Source of the DNA: Voacanga thouarsii
Lineage: Eukaryota; Streptophyta; Magnoliopsida; Gentianales; Apocynaceae
Reading direction: 5' to 3'
Length of the DNA: 64,000 nucleotides
NCBI GenBank assembly: GCA_026120185.1
Contig: JANUWF010001468.1
Coordinates: forward strand, 434,001-498,000
In this document: positions 1 to 10,073 of the stretch, one piece after another
Layout of the letters: each line of letters opens with the position of its first letter
Numbering within the stretch: position 1 is the first letter of the stretch
Translations under genes and position numbers: made by a program
Notes under the pieces: model-generated
The model's database searches: none
The model's input: only the letters and a program-made list of their open reading frames with translations
Told to the model about the DNA's origin: nothing

Positions 1-193
1 TATAAATGAATTTCGACTTCGGGTAGGGCCAAATACTTCTTATTCGTATACTTTGAGCATGAACATCTTATCTTGGACAATAATGCATTCGAAGTTGCAA
101 ATGTTAGGAATTCTTTAACCCCCATTCAAATTCAATAGTAATACCCTTAATACCGGGAACATGCCTTCTATACATCCAACTTCGACTGTCCAT
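1..193 (-). pseudogene. N-terminus of TNP2-type CACTA transposase (transposase-associated domain), frameshifted
   Basis: An ATG at 191-193 opens a minus-strand frame starting MDSRSWMYRRH and continuing through PGIKGITIEFEWG. This is the characteristic opening of the transposase-associated domain in CACTA TNP2/TNPD proteins, and CACTA-B has a close relative (MDDHSWMYRRH at 37353). The frame stops at 104-106. The conserved Cys-rich part continues in another frame toward the window edge (IRCSCSKYTNKKYLALPEVE), so there is at least one frameshift. In the intact family this domain precedes the catalytic Transposase_21 region. Here it is a broken fragment whose remainder lies outside the window. 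Confidence 0.75.
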
Positions 194-342
194 CTAGAAT
201 CAGTACCGGAAATAACTCAAGTCAATTATGTAAGTCTCAATTTCGAAGAAGAATCAATGGAATGAAAAGATCGTTGAAGAAATAGAGTTTGAGATAAGAA
301 ATGGACATTTTCCAGCCCTAACTTAATCAGGTGGCAATTTTT

Positions 343-1080
343 AAAAGCAGAACGGTGATCGTAAAAAAAAAAGTTCAAATCATATCAAAAAGCGAAAGCC
401 TTTACATCTTCAAAATAATTCTTCATCTCTTTCATGTACCCTTCACATGAATTTATTATCCCTGTTATCTGGTTATTCGACTATCCACTTGTAATATCAG
501 TTTTCATTAGGTGGCTATAAGAATTTTCGTCATTCAATTAATTTTATCTGAAAAGATAATATGGACACTTGTTCTTTTAGACCGTTGACTTTTCCTGCTA
601 GATTTGCGAATAACTACTTCACTACGAAGGATGAAGGCAAGTTCATGCTTCAAATCTCTGAAAAGAGTAGAAAATGGCTAGGGAATTATTTGGCTCTCTG
701 GCATAAGAATAGTTGTACCAATGATAGGGAGTCAGAATTCTAAGTGGACATTTTCTTGTCTTCCTGGAGACTTAGCACATGAGATCACCTTCATCCTTCG
801 TAGTGAAGTAGTCATTCACAAATCTATCAGGCAAAGTCATTGGTCTAATAGAACAACTATCCCTGTTATCTTTTTAGATAAAATTAATTGAATGATGAAA
901 ATTCTGATAGCCACCTAATAAAAACTGCCAAGACAAGTGGGTTGTCAAATAACCAGATGAAGAAGGGAAGATTCATACGAAGGGTACATGAAGGAGATGA
1001 CGAATGGTTTTGAAGATGTAAAAGTTTCTGCTTTTTGATATGATTTGAACTTTTTTTTAACGATTACCGTTATGCTTTTA
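343..1080. repeat. Large imperfect inverted repeat (hairpin), arms about 300 bp, spacer about 120 bp
   Basis: The arm at about 343-650 reads as the reverse complement of about 780-1080. Examples are AAAGTTCAAATCATATCAAA near 370 against TTTGATATGATTTGAACTTT near 1037, CATTCAATTAATTTTATCT near 531 against its complement near 880, and CACTACGAAGGATGAAGG near 620 against its complement near 787. The arms differ by scattered substitutions and small gaps. The spacer (about 650-780) is unrelated sequence. It lies in the leader of CACTA-A, just upstream of the transposase start. A transcript across it would fold into a long stem. Small ORFs here are by-products of the arms. Confidence 0.85.
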
Positions 1081-1140
1081 GAGATTAAATGATAATGTGA
1101 AATGATCTTAGGCTAATTAAACGATAATGTGATATGATAT

Positions 1141-1632
1141 AGTATGCTTCACGGTTTAAGTAAATTACTGCAATAACATCGTATCTACAAGAAGGGCTTG
1201 AATGATTTTTTTAGATTAAAATACCTTTTTGGTGGAAATGGAGAAATGGAATATGATAATGATTACCTTTCTCTTTTATCACGTTTCATAAATAGAAGAA
1301 GCTTTATGTTCTCTAAATTCTTGAAAAAAATTTGACAGAGTTCTCCCTATAAATTGGACATTTCTAGGTACTAAGCCACTGGAAAATCAACTAATATTCA
1401 ACAAAAAACATAAAAAAACATTAACTGTCACAATAATTATTCAATTAAACTAATGTAAGGGTAATCATCCATTACTCATGGAAAATAATCACCCATCACT
1501 CACGGGGAATGATATCCCATCACTCATGGGGATCCATTTCACATAAGGTATACGTATTAAAATTTTGATTTGAAATGTATAAATTTATGTACCTTTTTCC
1601 TTAATGAGCAAAGCGACAAAATAAAGCACCAC
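1141..1632. repeat. Direct repeat, copy 1 (about 0.49 kb) in the CACTA-A leader
   Basis: The block from ATGCTTCACGGTTTAAGTAA to the run before 1632 recurs at about 2518-3014 with few differences. It includes three short tandem motifs resembling AATCACCCATCACTCATGGGG (1455-1530). The same motif family appears in the leader of CACTA-B near 54375-54420, so it belongs to the transposon and not to a host gene. About 0.9 kb of unrelated AT-rich sequence (1633-2517) separates the copies, and I see no gene in it. Confidence 0.85.
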
Positions 1633-2517
1633 AATAAATGATAATGTGATATGATATAGAAGGTTTGATCATCTTAGGTTGTTTGTGTTAGGGTCATTGG
1701 TTTGATTGTTGGATTACTATATTCAAGGGGAGTATTCAAGGGTCATTGGTTTGATTGTTGGTTATTTGGCTAGGTCTTAGTCAGTTGGGTAGCTTGCCAT
1801 CTAGACCATTTGATGGTTGAACATTTGAACAGTATAAACACCTTTCATTTCACCTGTAATGGAAATAGGGCTGTTTACATTTAGCTTAATAAATGGATGA
1901 TGTTTTTCTAATGTTTTACTTAATATCTATGGATTAACTCCCTATGAAGACATTTTGGTTCATTGAAAACTTGTGTTGTGAAGGAGATTTAGTAGATCAT
2001 GATTTTGCATAAAATAATGTCAAATAAGGAGATTGTTAAGGAGCAAGAATCTTTGACAAGGCGATTGCCAAAAACCTTTAACAAGAATACAAGAGCCTTT
2101 GATGATGTTGCAAAAGTGTTTCTTTAATAATGAATCATTTTTGAAAACTACTTAAAATTGATGATTGGTAATGTTTGATGTTGAAGATATAGATTAAGAA
2201 GGGTTCTAGAGAACTTAAGAGAAGATCTTTAACAAGATAACACTACAAGATTATGAAATTCCAATGAATTGGAATTCCAGTATTTTAAAAACTTCACGGG
2301 AATTTTTAGCAGTCTCCTAATTCAATTAGAAAACAAATAGGTATTTTATGGTAACATCTAGTTAACCCAGGCTACTTTGGCTCAAAAGTAAGAGATTCAA
2401 GAAAGAAATTCAATAAAAAAAAAAAAGGCATAGCAATAAAGGGGGAATTCATGAAAATATTTTGAATGTTCTTGAAGACTACATTTTTAATAATGCTTGT
2501 TGGTTTTTATTTGTTAA

Positions 2518-3014
2518 AGTATGCTTCACGGTTTAAGTAAATTACTGCAACAACATCGTATCTTCAAGAAGGGCTTGAATTATTTTTTTAGATTAAAATA
2601 TCTTTCGGGTGGAAATGGAGAAATGGAATATGATAACGATTACTGTTCTCTTTTATCATGTTTCACAAATAGAAGAAGCTTTATATTTTCTAAATTCTTG
2701 AAAATTTTTTTAACAGAGTTTCTCCTATAAACTGGATGTTTCTAGGCACTAAGCCACCACAAAATTAATCAACATTCAAAAAAAAACACAAAAAAAAAAC
2801 ATTAATTGTCACAACAATTATTTAATAAAACTAACCTAAGGGTAATCACCCATTACCCATGGGGAATGATCACCCATTACTCATGGGGAATGATCTCCCA
2901 TCACTCACGAGAATCCATTTCATATAAGGTATACATATTGAAATTTTGATTTGAAACAAATAAATTCATTTACCTTTTTCCTTGATGAGCAAAGTGACAT
3001 AACAAAGCACCTCA
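2518..3014. repeat. Direct repeat, copy 2 of the CACTA-A leader block
   Basis: This is the second copy of the 1141-1632 block. It carries the same CCCATTACTCATGGGG-type motifs at 2845-2915. The open frame at 2521-2730 is disrupted in copy 1 and matches no family I know, so I do not call it a gene. Confidence 0.85.
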
Positions 3015-5844
3015 GTAAATATAAACTGTAAGTAAATTGTTAGCAAAGATGATTCAATCAATTTCATTATATTAGTAGAAATCACATAAAAAAGCACTAA
3101 AATCTACGACAGGAGCGATATAGAAGTTCAAACTTGACCAAAAAAAGTAAGAGAAAAACTAAAAAACCTACAAAAACTAAATCTTGAACAAGTAAACACT
3201 GAAGATCACCCAAACTGACGCCTTAGAGCATTGGTTGGCTACTAGAAAGGAGCATTGATTTCCTTACAATAGAATTTTACAAGGAAAATGAAACCTACTT
3301 TGTATCGTGAAGTGGTAAAACCACCGCAAACCCCAACCAAATAAAGTTCTAAAACTATTTCTATAGAACAATTTCAATATCAAATCTTTTCACTAACCTA
3401 TTATTCCTTATTGAAAGATCACATACGCACTCTTCCTTGACTAACCTTACAAAAATCAGTTTTAACAAGAAGAATTATCTACTAACATATGGTCCTTTTA
3501 AAACTCGAGAATATTATGAATACTTCCTTGTTGCAAATAATTCTGTTATTGTAGAAAATATTCTAAACTACAATGATTTTTAAAATATAGCCTATTCTAA
3601 AATTACCATTAATAAGATCCGTGACCTTGACATCTAACCTTGCATTTGGCTGTCTTACACCACTACAATTCCCTTCTTCTTATAATCGCCCAGATATAAT
3701 TATTATGATTATAGAAAAGTATGGTTTAGCTTCCTATATCTACAACATATACTCATAGCTGGTTTGTCAAATATAATGAAGAGATTATATAAATAATTCA
3801 AAAATAGTTCTATGAATGGTGGCTCCAATCTTCAGGAAATAAGAAAGTCTTATTTAGCTCATTCAAAGTTTTATTCAACAAGTATATTATAGATGCTCAA
3901 ATCAAACATCTTCCTTGGCATATTCAGCATTACAAATTCTTTTGCAATTAGAGAAACTCTTACATTATTGAATAGAACCTCTTTTTTCATAAGATAGATG
4001 ACATTAGATATTTTCACCATAAAATAAGAGTTAAATGATGGATATCTAGGCATAAAGAAAAGTTAATAGTTATAGAAAAGCCAAAGTTAAGTAAAGAAGA
4101 TATGAAGGCTAAGCCAAAGTTAAGCTAAAGTTACTTCTTTTTGTTCCCATTCATCTTTATTATTCCGCATAAAAATACGCTCTAATTAGTCTTACTCTCC
4201 ACTCTCCACTCTCCAATTCTCTTTCCTGCTTCAACATTTTGTTTTTTCACTTCCTTTATGGCCTCTCTCTTATTTAATTTTTCTTTGTTCTCCATCATCT
4301 TTGCTATCTCGCACCCACAATTGATTTTTTCCTTTTTCCTTACAAAGTTGTAAAGCTCAATCAAACACCATTTTAATGCCTAATGAGTCACCTTTTATGT
4401 TTCTGCTATAAGTTCCATTCTTTCTTTCTTTTTTTTTTTTTAATGACTAATAAAAATTTCACACAATATAAAAGACATAGTTAATAAATTAAATCGATAT
4501 TAATTAAAATAGTTTAGAGACAACAATGGAAATTTCTCAAAAAAAAAAAAAAAAAGTGTCCTACATGGTTTTATTTAGTATGAATCCTAATTAATTTCCA
4601 AATTGCCCATAGTTGGTGAGGTTCCTAGAGTAAATATATACTATCAATGCACGTCTAGCAGCCAAATTGTACAGCCACTCTATTATATTACGCTTGGGGA
4701 CGTTGAAGTATTTCATGTATTATTATTACTTCAAATAGGCAATTTCTTAATAAAGACCATTGGTGTACCATATCCTGAATCAAAGATAAAAATAAAAAAT
4801 AAAAAATCATGCATTCCTAACTGGTTTCTCCTTCAGCATAGCTAAAGGAGCCAAGAAAACTCAACCTGCTACACGAAGTGTTCTCAACAAACCGGACAAT
4901 TCTTAAAATCTTGTTCAGAAACTCTAAAACAACAAATCAGATGATTTATAGATGCCAACTATTGGACATGTGACAACTAAGGAAGTGAAGCAAATGATGA
5001 ATCAATAACAAGAAGCACGGTGTGTGCCCAATGGAAAAAAAAAAGAAATAAATAAACTGGAAAGAAGATAATGAATGAAGCCAAGTATATTTAATCCCAG
5101 AAAGAATGCAAGTTTTGATGTCACAACCAATCTAAATGGTTAAATCCTATGCTATTCTTACCCTGATTGCCAAGAACAGGTTCATATGGACAATTCAATA
5201 TCGAGCTTCTACACCAATGTTTCCATCCACGCCCAAAAGCCTCCTATCCTTTTCTATGTTATCATATCTATCTAGTAAGATCCATTACAAAACTTTAGCT
5301 TAATAGCCACACAAAACAGGGGCTTATATACACTAAAGCCTTATATGCTATACTTCTTTGAAAACTACACTATTACAGAAACAACAATGAATGCTCACAA
5401 ATCAGTTTAAGCCACTGACACCTGTTGAGGTAGGAAATTTGTGTATAAATAACCCACTTTCCATAATAATTTAGAGACCCCACAACCATATACAAGAATT
5501 TTGGCAACAATACAAAACCAAATTCCTGACACCACTATCGTAATCTACTCAATCAAATAACTAGAAATGGTGAAATCAACTTACCAAACAGAGAAGGCAA
5601 TGGCGGTCGACAAAGCGCGCTATTCTCCACAATGGTGGGAGTGTAAGGGCCGATGATATTGGAAACAGAGCCAATAGAGTGCGGTGGAGGTGAGGCTAGC
5701 CTCAACAGACAATACTATAACGAAAGGGGGAAAGAGAGATCAGCAAAAATTCTGAGGGATTTAGGGGAGGGGGTGCAGTGAGAGATGAGCCGTCAGGAGT
5801 GGAAAGGGAAAAAATGAAGTCTGGCCGAAAATGACTAAGTGTTT
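3015..5844. other. CACTA-A leader/intron region without recognisable genes
   Basis: This is AT-rich DNA between the duplicated leader blocks and the subterminal repeats. Short open frames at 3871-4053, 4182-4364 and 4603-4845 resemble no protein family I recognise. On the minus strand, 5590-5700 is less AT-rich and is followed by a GTAAGT-type donor near 5580. It could be a noncoding first exon, in the same relative place as the GC-richer segment at 56180-56310 in CACTA-B. That reading is inference from position and composition. Confidence 0.4.
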
Positions 5845-6372
5845 GATTTAATCTTAAATTTAGCGACAACATTTTTCCGTTGCTAATATCTCGTTGAAAT
5901 TTAGTGACGACAAAATTCAAAACTACCGTAGCTAAATTCCCTCGTTGATTTCACGGACTTAGCTACGGTACATACATATATGTAGCGAAACCGTAGCAAT
6001 ATATTAAAATTTTTTAAAAAATTAATGGTTGCAGCTATACCCTAGCAATTACGGAGGGATTAGCTGCAGACTTTTCTCATTATATTCCTATTTTCACAAA
6101 AATATAATACACATAATATTAAAAATAATATTTATCGCTTTTAAAAAATATTTTATGGATATCTAAACATATTATGTACAAATATATATATATATATATA
6201 TATGATATATACATATATATTACTATTAATATATACTAAGATATTTGTATATATGTACATATTAGTGCATATTAGGGTATATATTTATATATATATATAT
6301 ATATATATTAATATTACAATATTACATATATATACATATACACACATATAAACTAGTACATACTAATAACCT

Positions 6373-6403
<31 letters not shown>

Positions 6404-7446
6404 TACTAATACATACTAATATGTATATATTAGTATATATTACTGTATATGAGTGTTAGTTTTAATATATCTAATATTATAATAATGATATATTCTACCT
6501 ATATACACACAATATATTTAAATGCGTAAATTTGCAACTTATATGATATAAAAATCACATACTATAACTATACACATATCCACATATAAATGAAATTAAC
6601 TTTTGAAGTGTTTGAGTAAATAGTTTAGCGACGACATTGAGAGAGAATAGGGTATAGTCGCTAATTAGAGATGGTGTAGAGACGGTTTAACAATGATTAA
6701 GGGTATCATAGCTATACCGTTGCTAAATAGCGATCTTACCCTAATAGTTGTAGCTATTCCCGTGCTAATGAGCGAGAATTTTGCTATGACCATTTACTCT
6801 ATTATACCGAACTATTCTTTGAGCAACCATTTACCTCCATAGCTATACCGTCACTATTCTGTGACGATTTAGCGACTACGGTATACCTTAAAATTTCTAA
6901 GTTGAGAAAAAAATTTAAAGTAGTAGCTAAACGGTCACTAATTAATGACGTTTAGCTACGGCTTCTATATCCTATAAATTAAAAATATTTTTTGAAAAAA
7001 GAAATTTTTGCCGTAGCGAAACCCTTGCTCATTAATGAGGTCGTAACTACGGTTGTTTATCTTAAAATTCTAATAAATTCTTTTTGAGAAAAAATTAATG
7101 TTGTTACTAAGCGCTTGCTAATTAATGAGAGTTTAGCGAATGTTACAATATCGTAATATTACAAAATATTTTTTTTGTAGAAATATTTAGTTCCATAGCC
7201 ATCGGCAATATTATCCTAAAATTTCTAAAAAATTTTGTCACCAATAAATTTGTCTCCGTAGCTAACCCCTCGCTGATTAGCGAGAGCTTAGTAAACCGTC
7301 GCTATTTGCGTGAGGTTAGTTATGTCAGGTCAACTCCTCAGTAAACTGTCCCTCTCCCTACTTGGCCTCAGAAAACACTCGCAAAATAGCAACGGTATTT
7401 TAGCTGTTGCGAAAGTCCGTCGCTAATACTGTGTTTTTTTGTAGTG
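5845..7446. repeat. CACTA-A subterminal repeat region
   Basis: Dense short repeats of the type GTAGCTAA, CGTCGCTAAT and TAGCGACGG occur in both orientations up to the terminal repeat at 7434-7446. An internal AT stretch with (TA)n runs lies at about 6180-6440. In CACTA elements such subterminal repeats bind the element's own DNA-binding protein. The function here is inferred from family knowledge. Confidence 0.7.
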
Positions 7447-7928
7447 AACTTTTATTGTATGAAATATAATTATTTAGTGCATATGGTCCATATGGATCGA
7501 ATCCATACTAGAATTTCTACAATACATGAAAAGGTTATGTCGTCAAATTTTTGCATCAGAATGCCAAAGGTGCTTCAGTTGAGCTTTATTTTGCCAAGCC
7601 CTTGACTACTTTTTTTTTAATTATATTTTTGAAGATAATACTCCATCAGGAGTGTTCTCATCACCTCCTACTCTGAGACTTGTGAAAGATGTAAATTGCA
7701 AGATATATAGCGCAAAATTAAAAATCAAATCCGTAACCTCATAGAGCACCGCCATCTAGGTGAGACTTGTCTTGGAGCAAGCAAGTATATTAACAAGGTG
7801 GTCCTTATATGATCTCATGGTTTTATCGTAAGGTGGAAGGTTTTGGTGGGTTCTCTTACTCGAGTAGGATGCCATTGGATACTTTAGGCCGGATCTAGTG
7901 AGATTTGACTAGTCAAGTACAATTAAAT

Positions 7929-8073
7929 GGGAAATTTTTGTGTGGATCAAGTTTACGTGAACAAAATGCTTTAAAGTATTGTACTTTTTTAAAAGTTTAC
8001 AACTTTTATTACACATAACACAACGCTCAAAGTATGTGGTCTACAGTGAATCGAGTCCGTTAAGGAGTTTTCC
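7929..8073. mobile_element. Degenerate MITE relic related to the hAT MITE at 15036
   Basis: It begins GGGAAATTTTTGTGTGGATC, contains GCTTTAAAGTATTGTAC and ends near GAGTCCGTTAAGG. This order and these motifs match the intact MITE at 15036-15181. The termini are worn and I find no clear target duplication. A further relic of the same type may lie at about 8334-8464 (GGGAAATTCTTACATGGATC to ATTCATACTAGAATTTT). Confidence 0.5.
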
Positions 8074-8482
8074 AAACCTTTTTGACAATTTATGTTATTC
8101 ATTTCTCGGGAAAAAAAAAATGAGATTAAACTAGAGCATTTTACATATCAGCTACTTGTTAAATCCACTAACCAAGTTTCCTTGCTCTTGGAAGAATATA
8201 TAAGAGCGGTTCAATTTGTGTAATCATTTAATGGTTAAGATTTATTTTGGATTTCATATAAATTTTAGTTTGCTCATACAAATTGTGCGGTCCTAAATCC
8301 TCATTGGAGTAGTGTCTAGCTTTTAATTTGGGAAATTCTTACATGGATCGTAGATTCATAGACTATATGTATTAAGGAGTTGTACCGTATAACTTTTACT
8401 ATATAAAGTATAACCCTTCAATACATGTAATTCATGTGAATCGGATTCATACTAGAATTTTCGTTTTAGTTTTGCCTCTTCC

Positions 8483-8830
8483 ATTTTTCCTTGTCCTTCC
8501 TTTCAATTTGAAGATATACCGATGGCTATTTAGTTCCATAGCCATCGGCAATATTTTCCTAAAATTTCTAAAAATTTTGTCACCAATAAATTTGTCTCCG
8601 TAGCTAACCCCTCGTTCATTAGCGAGGGCTTAGTAAACCGTCGCTATTTACATGAGGTTAGCTACGTCAGGTCAACTCCTCGGTAAACTGTTCCTCTTCA
8701 TGCTTACCCTCAGAAAACACTCGCTAAATAGCAACGGTATTTTAGCCGTCGCGAAAATCCATTGCTAATACTGTGTTTTCTTGTAGTGAAATTTTTCCTT
8801 GTCCTTCCTTTCAATTTGAAGATATACCGA
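8483..8830. repeat. Stray CACTA-A terminus (8527-8788) between two 40-bp direct duplicates
   Basis: 8527-8788 is nearly the same as 7184-7446, the terminal 263 bp of CACTA-A, including the GTAGTG end. It is bounded by identical 40-bp copies at 8483-8522 and 8791-8830, both starting ATTTTTCCTTGTCC. There is no opposite terminus, so it is not a transposed element. A 40-bp flank duplication is far longer than any CACTA target duplication. Confidence 0.85.
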
Positions 8831-10073
8831 GCAACTGCCTGCTACTACCTCATGTGGTTTCCTTGTAGGCCCTTCCTTCTTCCTCAACGTCTTAACCTAT
8901 TCTCACCCATCTGCTCCGAGGAGCTTCCTAGTTATGTTACCTAATCCTCCCTTCCGCAAAAGGAAGGGCGCAAAATTGTTTTCCTTTCCACAGTTACTAA
9001 GAGTTCGGATCTAATCATAAGAAGAATATTTAGTATAAATAACCTACATATGTTAGTCTTCGATCTCTTAAGATATTATGATTGCCTGATCAGTGCAATA
9101 GAATACGACTATTTATTTACTTCGTAACTTAATTTGAAAAAGTATTAGCATAATGCCTTCTTTTTTCTTCGCATCGGAGTACTCAGGTGATTTCTTTGGT
9201 AATTCAAAATTTTACCTACTAACATATATTTATATTAGAATATTTAAATATTTTCAAGGTGACAAATTAAATTACCCTCATTCCCTCCACCAAAAACCCT
9301 TTTCCTCCTCGCTTTCTCAAATCTAAAATTGTTATTAATGAATCACAAGAATCAAATTAAACCTAAAATTTGTTGCATGATAAGGATTGAATATTCTACT
9401 AAATACAAATTTCGTTCCAGCTTTTCCCTTTCTAATTCTTGAATCAAAGTTCGGCTGCAATTGGACCAAGGATTGGCGCTTGAACATTTTTGTTATCGTG
9501 AACGAGTGAATGTGCATTTGGATTACAATTCTTTTTAAAAGAATTTTTTAAATTAAAAAATATGGGTCAATATAAGGTTAAAGAGTAATTAAAATATAGT
9601 ATTTTATAAGTAGATGATAATTTTTAAAACAATCAAAACAATCTATATTAAATTTTTTAATTAAGATTGAAATAAAAATCAATGTCATGAAAATATTCAT
9701 GTACTCATAAAATTTCAAATTTTCTCATTAATTTCATATTCAAATTCTTTTTCAATTGAAACAAATTATTCTAAAAAAGGTTGAAATCCAAATACACTAT
9801 ACACCCCAGTACAGACGGAGTCAAATTTGGCATAAAAATACCACAATATTTCCATACTAGCACAAACAAGTTCCAAATTTCAGCACAATATATAATAGTA
9901 AAAGCACAATACACTTGCACAATATACTTGCATGAATCTGTTGTATAAATCCTAAGTATTCTCCTTTCTTTCACTAAATCAATCTAGCTGTACATGAATT
10001 TCAGCATGCCTATATATATAAAACATATCCAGAAAGCTCTTCAGCATGCCTATATAAAACATGTGCATGAATT
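8831..10073. other. Intergenic DNA downstream (3') of the DRIP-like gene
   Basis: No recognisable gene. The segment next to 10073 should contain the 3' UTR of the minus-strand ligase gene. It includes an imperfect tandem duplication of about 45 bp around GGCATGCTGAA (10000-10070). Short open frames at 9335-9517 and 9771-9974 match no family I know. The rest is AT-rich. Confidence 0.4.

Larger units (their letters stand above)
1..7446 (-). mobile_element. CACTA-A: 5' part of an En/Spm-like DNA transposon, truncated by the window edge
   Basis: The right boundary is a CACTA-type terminal inverted repeat: the plus strand ends in TTTTTTTGTAGTG at 7446, which reads CACTACAAAAAAA inward on the minus strand. 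About 1.5 kb of subterminal sequence next to it (5845-7446) is full of short motifs in both orientations, such as TAGCTACGGT, CGTCGCTAAT and ATTAGCGA, as expected for CACTA ends. The start of a minus-strand transposase lies at 1-193, so the element is read leftward and its 3' part is outside the window. The span 200-5700 would be leader and introns; it shares leader motifs with CACTA-B (for example at 1340-1400, 2700-2760 and 37540-37620). The target duplication cannot be checked because the other end is missing. Confidence 0.8.

Noticed and set aside
3658..3672. CCACTACAATTCCC as a possible left CACTA terminus pairing with 7446
   Set aside because: No subterminal repeats lie beside it, and the CACTA-A leader and transposase start continue to its left.
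4603..4845. 80-codon plus-strand frame
   Set aside because: No recognisable family, no supporting splice or promoter context, and located in transposon leader.
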